Origin: Vibrio sp. CAU 1672
GTDB taxonomy: Bacteria > Pseudomonadota > Gammaproteobacteria > Enterobacterales > Vibrionaceae
Length of the DNA: 64,000 nt
Assembly (NCBI RefSeq): GCF_029223195.1
Contig: NZ_JARHUF010000003.1
Coordinates: 124,001 to 188,000, forward strand
Direction of reading: 5' to 3'
The position numbers were made by a program, and so were the translations under genes. Of the stretch, positions 1 to 7,900 are shown piece after piece (the stretch's first letter is position 1; each line of letters opens with the position of its first letter). The notes beneath the pieces are model-generated. The model saw nothing but the letters and a program-made list of their open reading frames with translations, was not told the origin of the DNA and did not search any database.

Positions 1-72
1 TATGAGCCGGCACCACCGGCCATACAGCAGCAGGTTTGCCATAACTCACTATCTCAATAACCGTAACAGTAA

Positions 73-97
73 GGGGAGTGCATTGAATGCACTCCCC
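73..97. terminator. Perfect hairpin, possible terminator of a gene left of the window
   Basis: Twelve-base arms starting GGGGAGTGCA and ending TGCACTCCCC surround a single central base, so the real loop is about five bases. There is no strong T-tract on either side, so termination is plausible but not certain. The hairpin lies about 80 bases downstream of the minus-strand small gene that ends at 180, so it could also serve that gene. Confidence 0.5.
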
Positions 98-179
98 TCA
101 TTATGTAACCGCCCGTTGTACAAGCATAAACCTGCTCATAGGGCGTCGCTCAATGTGGCGCGACACCGTCATACCCGCA

Positions 180-374
180 CTATTTTTCCAGTGACATACC
201 TATCTGATCTAACTTGCTTTGAAACTCTTCAATGCTTTCCGCCCGGTAGGTCGGAGACCCATTAAAGTAACGGGGCTTTTCAGGCAACATTGCACTTTTC
301 AATTGTTGTTCTTGCTCTGAGTTGTCGTGATACACCGTGACGCGATGCGGAATGTCCTGTTTGATAACTGCCAT
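180..374 (-). CDS. Small hypothetical protein, 64 aa
   Basis: I do not recognise a family. The protein is soluble and charged, with no signal peptide or membrane segment; it has a beta-strand-like N-terminus (VIKQDIPHRVTVYHD) and a helical, acidic C-terminal half. The start is well supported by AAGGAGAG placed seven bases before the ATG. It is a single-gene unit: the next gene to the right points away. Short conserved proteins of this kind are common in Vibrio, but no function can be assigned. Confidence 0.65.
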   Translation of the reverse strand: MAVIKQDIPHRVTVYHDNSEQEQQLKSAMLPEKPRYFNGSPTYRAESIEEFQSKLDQIGMSLEK

Positions 375-711
375 GTTTACTCTCCTTGCTTAGTATGAAA
401 GTTAAGCGTAGAAGCTAACCGTGCCAGTACCAAAAACCGCACAGCAAAAATCAGACAAGGCCTGCAATTTTGCGTAAAACCAACCGGCAACATCAAGACA
501 AAATGAGCGCTGAAGCCAACAAATTCTTGCTGATTGCCGGTGAGATAACCCCTTCTCCACTACTAAACGTGCGCCGACTAACAATTCAGATGCGTTTGTT
601 TTGGTTTTAACATTTTTCCCTTTAATGTGTAACTACATGCTGCCTCATATAACAATCAACCATAACGGGGCGATATAACATTTTTGATTACCATTCAATT
701 TACTGATTCAA
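375..711. other. Intergenic region between divergent genes
   Basis: These 337 bases separate the 64-aa gene from the GGDEF-EAL gene and must hold both promoters. The right half is AT-rich. I see no convincing small gene, strong hairpin or recognisable operator. The start codon at 712 lacks a clear Shine-Dalgarno sequence. Confidence 0.5.
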
Positions 712-3700
712 ATGAACAAACTTGTATCCACTAAACGTCCGACGATTGGCATCATTATTCCGATGCTGAGCGGTTTTTATATGGGAGAGCTTAACGCCAC
801 GCTGCGCCAAATGGCTAAGCAGTATGGGGTTAACCTACTATTCATCCGCAGTGGCCGGCGCAGTGACTTTGACTTGCCTGTTGCCCTGCACCACCTGGAT
901 GCCTTAATGGTGGTGTTGCACGCGGCTTCCGATCAACTGGTAAAAAAGGCCCTCCAGAAAGGCATACCAGTACTCTCGTTAGGTGCCAGCTATGCGCCGC
1001 TTAACGTCGAACAGTTTTGCAGTGTACAACACGATGGCGTACAGGCCTTATATCAGTGGCTACGCCAGCAAGGGCATGAAAAGATAGGATTTTGTGGTGA
1101 CTTATCCGTTAATGACGTGCGCACACGTTTTAAGGCATTCCAGCATGCGGTCAATGAACACCATGGCGTATTTGATCCGGACGTTTTTTTCTGTGTGAGC
1201 AACTGCTCGCTCGCCGGAGGCCGGGAAGCGGCGGTCACCTTCACCCACAAACGCTCACCTTGCAGTGCGATCATTTGTGCCACAGACCATAATGCCATCG
1301 GCATGATTGAACAGTTCCGCCACCTCAACGTTTCTGTTCCCGATGATGTTGCGGTTGTGGGCATCGACAATGTGTTTTTTGGTCAACAAACCCACCCCAA
1401 ACTCACCACCGCCGATCAGCAGTTAGAACTGTTAGCAGAACAAGCTTTCCTGCGGGCATTGCAACGCATTAACGGCGCCCCGTTTTCACCTGAAATCAAT
1501 CAGGTGGCACAAAAGCTCGTCGTTCGCGAGTCGTGTGGAAATGCAGATGTTTCCCTCATCTCGCAGGAATCGCAGACCTCTACCCGCTATGCACTGCTGA
1601 ATGTGGAAGGACGCTCACCAGCTGAAATTTTTGAGAACTTTTACTCTCAGGCCCAGAATGGTTTCAACTCCATCTTAGATGCTCAGAGCCTGTACGGAAA
1701 CAATCTTGACTGGGCATGCCTGGCCCATTGCGATCAAGAGCAGTATATGATCACCAGTTGGGTGGAACAGGGAATGACCCAGCCTAAAGCCCTGCCGCAA
1801 GCAACCACTGCCTCTGATGATATCCGCGACTTTCCATTCCTTGAAGGTTGCGAGCATTATGTTGCCACGGTCATGCCGGTTGCCACCGGCGAAAAACAGC
1901 GGTGGCAACTGGTCGCAGTGGTCGACTCACTGAGTGATACACAGAACATCGGTACCCAGTCGGTGTTTAATAACTACCTTGATATGTTGTCGCTATTTAT
2001 TGAGCGCGATGCCTTGCTAAATACCAGTAACATCCGGCAAAGAAACTCCCAACAACTACTTCAGCAACTCAAAGTCGTCTCCAACAGCTCCAACGATGGT
2101 ATCTGGGACTGGGACTTAACCAGCAATAAATTACGCTGGAACAGTCGGTTACTGAACATGCTGGGCAACCTTGATGCCGAGCAAAAGCGCTACATTGATT
2201 GCGATGAGTTATTTCAATTTATTCACCCCGATGACCTTGGTCGCCTTGAAGAGAGCATTCAGGCCCACCTGCTCAACGATATTCCGTTTAAAACCGATTT
2301 TCGCCTCAGGAAGCTCGATGGCGATTATATCTGGGTGCAGGCCAATGGTTCAGCCGTGCGTAACGCACAAGGTCACGCCGTGCGTTTTATCGGCTCAATG
2401 ACCGATATCACCCAACAGCGGGAAAGTGCGGCAAAAATTCACCGGATGGCGTATTTTGATTCACTCACCGGTGTCGCGAACCGACGCAAAGTGATTGACG
2501 AGATCGAACAACACATCGCCACTTATCCCGGTCAGCCTCGCGCGGTGATGCTGATGGATCTCAACCGCTTTAAAATGATTAATGACTCGTTCGGCCATCA
2601 TATCGGAGATGCTCTGCTGCGCCACATCACCAAAGAGCTACAACAAGTTGTCCCCCAGCCACACACTATCGCGCGCTTGGGCGGTGATGAGTTTCTGTTC
2701 TTCTGTAACGTTAGCAACATTAAGCAGGCCAACCAGCTGGCAACCCTGATTTTGCGCACTATCGAAAAACCGATGGTGTTTGAAGAGTTCGAACTTACCA
2801 GCCAGGGCAGCCTGGGGGTGGCGTTTTATCCTTGTGACGCCAAAAGCTCTGCCGAGCTGATCAAAAAAGCCGACATCGCCATGTATCAGGCCAAACAGTT
2901 AGGTGGTCGTAAAGTTGTGCATTACAACGTACGAATGGAAAACGGCACCCAGCGTCTGGTTAAGCTGGAAAGCCAGCTCAAACAAGCGTTGAAAAACCAA
3001 GAGATTGATGTTTATTACCAGCCTCAATTGTGTGATAAAACCCAACAGGTCATCGCGGTAGAAGCGCTGGCACGCTGGCACTCTCCGTCGCTGGGGATGG
3101 TTCCGCCCAGCCAGTTTATCGCTATTGCTGAAGCAGCCGGGATCATCCACCGCTTAGGGGAGTACATTTTAAATCGCGTATGCCGCGATATACAGCGCTC
3201 TGAATGGTTACGCTCCGTCAACCATGTTTCGATCAATATCAGTGCCAAACAGCTCATTCAACCCTACTTTGCCGACGAAGTGATTCAAACCATCCTCAAC
3301 TACCACTTGCCGCTTTCTATGTTCTGTATTGAGATCACCGAAACCGCGGCGGTCGCAGATTACGAGCTGTGTGTACAGACCCTGCAAACCCTGCATGAGG
3401 CAGGAATTGCCATCTCACTGGATGACTTTGGCACTGGTTTTTCCTCGCTGTCACTGCTGAAAAAGTTGCCGTTAAGTGAAGTGAAAATCGATCGCTCTTT
3501 TATCGCCGATATCATTAGTGATAAATCTAATCTGAATTTTGTCGCTACAATGATCCAGATGGGTCAGAGTCTGGGTTATCGCGTAGTTGCAGAGGGAGTG
3601 GAAACCGCAGAACATGCCACCAGCTTAAGCGGTCTTGGCGTGGATTTACTGCAAGGCTACTACTTCAGTAAACCTCTGCCGCTTAAACAACTGGAGCAAC

Positions 3701-3726
3701 AATACACACCAGTTAAAACGGTATAG
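712..3726 (+). CDS. Cytoplasmic LacI-type sensor fused to PAS-GGDEF-EAL (c-di-GMP turnover)
   Basis: A 1004-residue protein predicted to make and/or break down cyclic di-GMP. Residues about 10-280 have the periplasmic-binding-like fold of LacI-family effector domains (TIGIIIPMLSGFYMGEL near the start), but there is no helix-turn-helix, signal peptide or membrane segment, so the sensor is cytoplasmic. An unassigned region (about 285-440) precedes a PAS domain (about 452-570). The GGDEF domain begins near 577 with an intact GGDEF at 657-661; the usual RxxD inhibitory site is replaced by PQPH. The EAL domain has EAL at 784-786, DDFGTGFSSL, KIDRSF and EGVE, so both enzymatic domains look potentially active. 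The gene stands alone. The start is uncertain because no good ribosome-binding site precedes it. Confidence 0.9.
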   Translation: MNKLVSTKRPTIGIIIPMLSGFYMGELNATLRQMAKQYGVNLLFIRSGRRSDFDLPVALHHLDALMVVLHAASDQLVKKALQKGIPVLSLGASYAPLNVEQFCSVQHDGVQALYQWLRQQGHEKIGFCGDLSVNDVRTRFKAFQHAVNEHHGVFDPDVFFCVSNCSLAGGREAAVTFTHKRSPCSAIICATDHNAIGMIEQFRHLNVSVPDDVAVVGIDNVFFGQQTHPKLTTADQQLELLAEQAFLRALQRINGAPFSPEINQVAQKLVVRESCGNADVSLISQESQTSTRYALLNVEGRSPAEIFENFYSQAQNGFNSILDAQSLYGNNLDWACLAHCDQEQYMITSWVEQGMTQPKALPQATTASDDIRDFPFLEGCEHYVATVMPVATGEKQRWQLVAVVDSLSDTQNIGTQSVFNNYLDMLSLFIERDALLNTSNIRQRNSQQLLQQLKVVSNSSNDGIWDWDLTSNKLRWNSRLLNMLGNLDAEQKRYIDCDELFQFIHPDDLGRLEESIQAHLLNDIPFKTDFRLRKLDGDYIWVQANGSAVRNAQGHAVRFIGSMTDITQQRESAAKIHRMAYFDSLTGVANRRKVIDEIEQHIATYPGQPRAVMLMDLNRFKMINDSFGHHIGDALLRHITKELQQVVPQPHTIARLGGDEFLFFCNVSNIKQANQLATLILRTIEKPMVFEEFELTSQGSLGVAFYPCDAKSSAELIKKADIAMYQAKQLGGRKVVHYNVRMENGTQRLVKLESQLKQALKNQEIDVYYQPQLCDKTQQVIAVEALARWHSPSLGMVPPSQFIAIAEAAGIIHRLGEYILNRVCRDIQRSEWLRSVNHVSINISAKQLIQPYFADEVIQTILNYHLPLSMFCIEITETAAVADYELCVQTLQTLHEAGIAISLDDFGTGFSSLSLLKKLPLSEVKIDRSFIADIISDKSNLNFVATMIQMGQSLGYRVVAEGVETAEHATSLSGLGVDLLQGYYFSKPLPLKQLEQQYTPVKTV

Positions 3727-3964
3727 CAGAACATCACACAGTGCTTCCTCCACCAAAGGTGGGAAATGAATCACCCAGGATAAAACGGAACTCAGATGTC
3801 GACAGGTGAACTCAGCCAAATGGGCAATGCCCAGGTATTTCTTGCCGAATGTAATGGAAAACAAGTCATTGAAGTGGCTAACCTACTGGTCTCCAGACAA
3901 AAGCCGCAGACCAGCAGATACCTTGAGTGGTTTCGCCGAACGTTACCGAAGTGGCAGACAAGGC

Positions 3965-4174
3965 TTAATGCTCACTCGAAGAACTAGGCTCAGCAATTTG
4001 GTACAACCTGCGCTCTGGTTCGCTACACGAGGTTTCACAGTTGCAGACTTTATCGACCCCGACATTACCCAGGCCACCGCAACTGCCCTTAATGCGCTTG
4101 TTACTTACTATCACCCCAAGTGACATCAACAAGATCACCAGCAAAAAGGCCAGGAACGCCAACAACCAGACCAT
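3965..4174 (-). CDS. nqrM: NqrM-like (Na+)-NQR maturation protein
   Basis: A 69-residue protein with one N-terminal membrane helix (residues about 2-22) followed by SIKGSCGGLG-type sequence (here RIKGSCGGLG) and DKVCNCETSC, giving four cysteines. This matches NqrM (formerly DUF539), which is needed for iron insertion into the NqrD/NqrE subunits of the sodium-pumping NADH:quinone reductase. The start used has GAGGAGGGGAG just upstream; a longer frame exists but lacks such a site. It is the third gene of an operon, 13 bases after the NifX-like gene. In Vibrio I expect nqrM near the nqr operon, so this may be a second copy or a relocated one. Confidence 0.85.
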   Translation of the reverse strand: MVWLLAFLAFLLVILLMSLGVIVSNKRIKGSCGGLGNVGVDKVCNCETSCSEPERRLYQIAEPSSSSEH

Positions 4175-4187
4175 ATCACTCCCCTCC

Positions 4188-4679
4188 TCAATCCTGCAGA
4201 TCACTAAACTTGAGTATAGTCGGTGACATAGAGCCTCGTGCCCGCTTAGTCAGCTGGCGTGGCCGCATGACTAATGCGGGTTGACGGGATTTGCCGCAAC
4301 ACCCACCAGCACCACATCCGCCTTTTTGCTTATGCTTGAGCGAAGGACGTCCCTGCGAAGCGTCACACAAGGCTTCGCTCGGCAAGCTTAATGCCTCACT
4401 AAGCACCCCTCCCCGGTTCAGCCGGTATACCTTTTTACCGCGCTTAAGTAACTTAGCCAACACACGTTCACCAATATTGCGCACCAATACGTGAGTAACC
4501 TGATACTGATCTAGTGTGCGTAACAGTTCTGACTTGGCCGCACACCCTGCTTCGGGCGCTCCCGCCTGATTAGCTAAGTTGTGCAACAAACCCTCGCTGT
4601 CGGAATAGATAGCGATATATGGCGCTTTAATAAAGTGATTCGCGATGCGCTCACCATTATTAGGAATGGCATAAATCAT
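4188..4679 (-). CDS. NifX/NifB-type dinitrogenase iron-molybdenum cofactor-binding family protein
   Basis: A 163-residue protein starting MIYAIPNNGERIANHF, with the ribonuclease-H-like NifX/NafY/NifB C-terminal fold (residues about 1-105) and the family signature of a beta strand followed by VTHVLVRNIGERV. A cysteine-rich tail around residues 118-128 (GGCGAGGCCG) could bind a metal or cluster. Its ATG overlaps the stop codon of the DUF134 gene by four bases, indicating translational coupling, and nqrM follows. Family members carry or sense iron-sulfur or iron-molybdenum clusters; no nitrogenase genes are present here, so a general iron-cluster handling role is inferred. Confidence 0.8.
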   Translation of the reverse strand: MIYAIPNNGERIANHFIKAPYIAIYSDSEGLLHNLANQAGAPEAGCAAKSELLRTLDQYQVTHVLVRNIGERVLAKLLKRGKKVYRLNRGGVLSEALSLPSEALCDASQGRPSLKHKQKGGCGAGGCCGKSRQPALVMRPRQLTKRARGSMSPTILKFSDLQD

Positions 4680-4966
4680 TGTTTGGACTCCGGGTCAGGA
4701 AAAACTAAAGCATGCCCCTCGACTAAACTACTGGCGACTTTCCATCTTGCTTGTTTGACGATGTTGCCAAAGGTTTGCCGCGATATCCCCATTTGATCAG
4801 CCGACTGCTGCTGGCTCAATCCTTCCATATCAGCCAGGCGCAATGCTTCCAGCTCTTCTGGCAGAATGTTTACTGATTTGAGTTGCGTAAATGGCACACC
4901 ATTAGGCTTAAAACAGTGATGTGCCGCGCGCCCGCATACGCGCCGTTCAATTTTGGGTCTGACCAT
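4676..4966 (-). CDS. DUF134 (UPF0251) helix-turn-helix protein
   Basis: A 96-residue putative DNA-binding protein. It starts MVRPKIERRVCG and contains a sigma-70 region 4-like helix-turn-helix (LSQQQSADQMGISRQTFGNI, residues about 55-75), as expected for the DUF134 family. The N-terminal cysteine and histidines (RRVCGRAAHHCF) could bind metal. It is the first gene of an operon with a NifX-like protein and NqrM; DUF134 genes often accompany NifX-like genes. A perfect palindrome 37 bases upstream is the obvious candidate for its own operator. Confidence 0.8.
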   Translation of the reverse strand: MVRPKIERRVCGRAAHHCFKPNGVPFTQLKSVNILPEELEALRLADMEGLSQQQSADQMGISRQTFGNIVKQARWKVASSLVEGHALVFPDPESKQ

Positions 4967-5002
4967 GCTGCCTCTCTTTTGTCAGCTTAGAGCATACGCC
5001 CA

Positions 5003-5022
5003 TTATTGGCATATGCCAATAA
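5003..5022. promoter_or_regulatory. Perfect 20-bp palindrome, candidate DUF134 operator
   Basis: TTATTGGCATATGCCAATAA is a perfect palindrome without spacer in the promoter region of the minus-strand DUF134 operon. Length, symmetry and position fit a dimeric repressor site. Binding by the DUF134 protein is an inference. Confidence 0.6.
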
Positions 5023-5237
5023 CAGGTATCCAATACTGCGAATAACTTAGTTTGCAAAAATAGACAACCACCGGCGATGCAAAGGCTCAATGAGGCATAT
5101 CTATTCAAAAATGAAAAAACTTGGCCGCTTACAGACCAATATTGCCATTCCATTGCTTTCCTCTAACCGAGGTTCACCAAATATGACTACTATATCTTTA
5201 AGCATATTAGTCACCCTGAGCATAAAAGAGGAATACA

Positions 5238-5708
5238 ATGAAACAAACCATACTGGCCCTATCGTGTGCCGTATTGATACTGACCGGCTGTCAGGATGAA
5301 AAGCCGACCCGCGACACCCCGGTCGCTCCCCCTCAGGACATTGAGGCTGCCCCCGAAGCACCTGCGATAGCCGTAGACTCTGCCCACAACGCCAGAAATG
5401 CCCTGGACTGGAATGGCACTTATACCGGCAGATTACCTTGTGCTGACTGCGCCGGGATCAACGTCAGTCTGACGCTGAACCAGGATGGGACTTACCTTCT
5501 GCTGCAGAGTTATATTGACCAGGAGAGCGGTGCAACAACCTCTGAAGGCCATTTTCAGTGGAATGAAGCGGGCAGCATTGTCACACTCAGAGAAGAAAAC
5601 AAGCCAAATCAATATTTTGTTGGCGAGAATATCCTGATGAAACTGGATATTAACGGTCAACGAATCACCGGTGAGCTGGCCACCTCGTACCACCTGACTA
5701 AGCAATAG
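5238..5708 (+). CDS. NlpE-like outer-membrane lipoprotein
   Basis: A 156-residue lipoprotein. The signal peptide ends in a lipobox with lipidated Cys18 (LILTGC), followed by a Pro/Ala-rich linker to about residue 50. The rest matches the NlpE N-terminal domain: GTYTGRLPCADCAGI carries the characteristic CxxC, then the beta-rich segments of a small barrel. E. coli NlpE signals envelope stress and copper to Cpx; this shorter protein has only the N-terminal domain. GAGGA precedes the ATG by six bases. It ends in a shared terminator with the convergent LysR gene. Confidence 0.85.
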   Translation: MKQTILALSCAVLILTGCQDEKPTRDTPVAPPQDIEAAPEAPAIAVDSAHNARNALDWNGTYTGRLPCADCAGINVSLTLNQDGTYLLLQSYIDQESGATTSEGHFQWNEAGSIVTLREENKPNQYFVGENILMKLDINGQRITGELATSYHLTKQ

Positions 5709-5752
5709 CTTCTTTGACCCGGCAACAGGCACAGCTGCTGATAAGCTAAGTC

Positions 5753-5781
5753 AAACCGAGCATCCCCAGGCTCGGTTTTTT
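5753..5781. terminator. Bidirectional terminator between nlpE-like gene and LysR gene
   Basis: The stem AACCGAGC / GCTCGGTT encloses a CATCCCCAG-type loop and is followed by TTTTTT on the plus strand and preceded by AAA, giving a weaker minus-strand tract. It serves the converging genes and just touches the LysR stop codon. Confidence 0.85.
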
Positions 5782-6664
5782 ACAAGCATTGTTGTTTCAG
5801 CCAACGGGACAATTTAATGATCTCCGGCTGTTTGGCACGGCGCTTCTTATAGGTGAAGTAAAAACTGTCGCCGGTATCCAGCCCATGGCTGGGGATGTAA
5901 ACCAGATCTTGCGCCTTGTCGCGCTCATTGAGCATGTATTCGTTGGCAAACGCGATACCCTGATCATAACGTGCCGCTTCAATCGCCAGCAGCATGTGGC
6001 TAAAATGCTGCATATCAACATCGGCAGGCAGAGTCACGCCCCCGGCAGCCGCCCACTCTTGCCAGTCTTTACCGCGTTGATTAAACACCGAGTCTGTCGA
6101 CAGCAACGGGTATTGCCACAGAGCCTCCGGGAGCGGTTGCCCCTGCAGCTCCCGCCAAATCTTCTTACTGCATACCGGCTGGAGGGTTTCATCATATAAC
6201 TGCTCCCCGGTGTAGTTCCCTTTAGGTGGCTGCACTGTAATAAAGCAGTCACCGACGCTATCGGTATGGTCTGGGTCACACGCGACCATGTTCAGCGTCA
6301 GCTCAATCTCCGGGTGGTGGCGTTTAAAATCCGCCAGGCGGGGGATCAGCCATTTCACGGCCAATGAACTGTATATCGCCAGACGCAAATGGCCTTTCTC
6401 TCCCTCGGTGACCCGTTGACTGGCCATCGCAATCGCCGCGATGGCGGGGCTGATGGCCTCCAGATACTGCTGACCGGTATCCGATAAAGACAGTTTCCGC
6501 CCCTGACGGATAAACAGCACTTCACCCAAATAATCTTCCAGCAAGCGAATTTGATGACTGACGGCACTTTGGGTCACACTTAACTCTTCCGCTGCCAGAG
6601 AAAAGCTCAGATTCCTGGCGACCGACTCAAAACAGTGGACCGCTCTTAACGGTGGCAACTTCAT
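5780..6664 (-). CDS. LysR-family regulator, GcvA/DsdC-like
   Basis: A 294-residue regulator. The N-terminal winged helix-turn-helix is in residues about 5-65 (AAEELSVTQSAVSHQIRLLE), followed by a linker helix and a two-lobed effector domain (about 90-290). The start MKLPPLRAVHCFESVARN resembles the GcvA group. It is transcribed divergently from a DMT-family exporter gene across 94 bases, the usual layout for a LysR protein controlling the neighbour. The effector is unknown. Confidence 0.85.
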   Translation of the reverse strand: MKLPPLRAVHCFESVARNLSFSLAAEELSVTQSAVSHQIRLLEDYLGEVLFIRQGRKLSLSDTGQQYLEAISPAIAAIAMASQRVTEGEKGHLRLAIYSSLAVKWLIPRLADFKRHHPEIELTLNMVACDPDHTDSVGDCFITVQPPKGNYTGEQLYDETLQPVCSKKIWRELQGQPLPEALWQYPLLSTDSVFNQRGKDWQEWAAAGGVTLPADVDMQHFSHMLLAIEAARYDQGIAFANEYMLNERDKAQDLVYIPSHGLDTGDSFYFTYKKRRAKQPEIIKLSRWLKQQCL

Positions 6665-6758
6665 TATCGAAATATCTCATACTAAAAACAATAAATATCA
6701 TTTCACTTCATCCTATGACATCCCCTACCCTTGCGCAAAGAAATGGGAGAAATTTAAA

Positions 6759-7640
6759 GTGAAAATCACATCTGTTGGCACCGCGATGCTACTGCTGGTC
6801 GTCGGAAACCTGGTTGCTGTCCTGTCCGATGCTTTGATGAAAAGTGTCAGTAACGACGTCGCTGCTTTTCAGTTTGTATTCTTCCGGCAGCTCTCTGCGG
6901 TAGTCTTTTTGCTACCGGTCTATCTGTTGACCAAACCCGTACCATTCAGACATGGCTTAAAGTGGCACATAGTCCGTGCCCATGTCTGGTTGCTGGGTGC
7001 CGTGGCAATGATCTTCGCCATCGCCTCTTTGCCTTTGGCGACCGCCAATGCGATTTTTTATGCGGCACCTTTGATCATGTTACCGCTGGCAGCGCTGTTT
7101 TTCGGCGAAAAGCTCTCTTCCCAATCCATTTCTGCGGCCGTGATGGGGTTTGCCGGCGTCCTGGTTATCATTCGTCCGGATCAGATCGATTGGGCAGCGA
7201 TTGCCGCTCTGGTCGTGGCGATAACCCTGGCGGTGAACAACTTGTTGATCCGCAAGCTGCCCGCTGACCAGTCTGTCACCCATACGCTGCTAATGTCCAA
7301 CCTCGCCGGGATGCCACTTGGGCTGTCGCTGGTTGTACTTGAAGACCAGCCGTGGGACTGGAGTGCTCTGCCTGCCGCAACAGGCTCAAGTTTTTTCATC
7401 ATGACCTACGCTGCAATGTGTGTCTTGGCTTACCGCTCAATCGACAGCAACAAAATCGCCAGCGCCGAATACAGCGGCCTGATTGGCGCCGTGGTTGTCG
7501 GCTTTATCTGCTTTGGTGAGCAACCCGATATCTTTATGGCCATCGGCACCATCATGATTGTGGTTCCTTTGGTATGGCTATCGAAACGGGAACGGCAAAA
7601 AAAGAAACTGACCCAACAGCCCACTCAGGCAGCACAGTGA
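6759..7640 (+). CDS. DMT superfamily (EamA) transporter
   Basis: A 293-residue inner-membrane protein with about ten hydrophobic segments in two repeated halves, each ending in the pattern FFGEKLS or CFGEQPD typical of EamA domains. Family members export amino acids or other small metabolites. The start is GTG, with GGGAGA eight bases upstream. It is divergent from the GcvA-like LysR gene, which probably regulates it. The basic, hydrophilic C-terminus (KRERQKKK) should face the cytoplasm. Substrate unknown. Confidence 0.85.
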   Translation: MKITSVGTAMLLLVVGNLVAVLSDALMKSVSNDVAAFQFVFFRQLSAVVFLLPVYLLTKPVPFRHGLKWHIVRAHVWLLGAVAMIFAIASLPLATANAIFYAAPLIMLPLAALFFGEKLSSQSISAAVMGFAGVLVIIRPDQIDWAAIAALVVAITLAVNNLLIRKLPADQSVTHTLLMSNLAGMPLGLSLVVLEDQPWDWSALPAATGSSFFIMTYAAMCVLAYRSIDSNKIASAEYSGLIGAVVVGFICFGEQPDIFMAIGTIMIVVPLVWLSKRERQKKKLTQQPTQAAQ

Positions 7641-7675
7641 CCATCTCTGGCGGACTTTAGCCCAGGTTCATTTGT

Positions 7676-7717
7676 GTTCACCAAAGCGCTTTCCTCCTCC
7701 CGGGCGCTTCGGTGAAC
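7676..7717. repeat. Long inverted repeat after the DMT gene
   Basis: GTTCACCAAAGCGC and GCGCTTCGGTGAAC form a 14-bp stem with one mismatch and a 14-base pyrimidine-rich loop. It lies 35 bases past the DMT transporter stop. No T-tract follows, so it may be a factor-dependent terminator, an RNA-stabilising hairpin or an operator for the downstream receptor-like gene. Confidence 0.55.
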
Positions 7718-7900
7718 CACCCCCTGAACGGTCGAACACGCGCCCCGCGTCGACTGGGTATATAATTAAAAAGACCCCAAATAACGAAGGTGTATCGAAA
7801 CACTCGAAAGCTTGAAAAGCCATAATGCGCCAGCTGGTTCGGCGACTTTGCATCTATTGCCTTAAGATTTCTTCGATCGCCTCACGACGAGGAGGTGAAC

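Noticed and set aside
1..265. Plus-strand frame at the left edge
   Set aside because: It is antisense to the small minus-strand gene and spans the hairpin at 73-97; composition is basic and noncoding-like.
3796..3987. Plus-strand frame of 63 codons after the GGDEF-EAL gene
   Set aside because: It overlaps the recognisable nqrM gene on the other strand, has no good ribosome-binding site and no known family.
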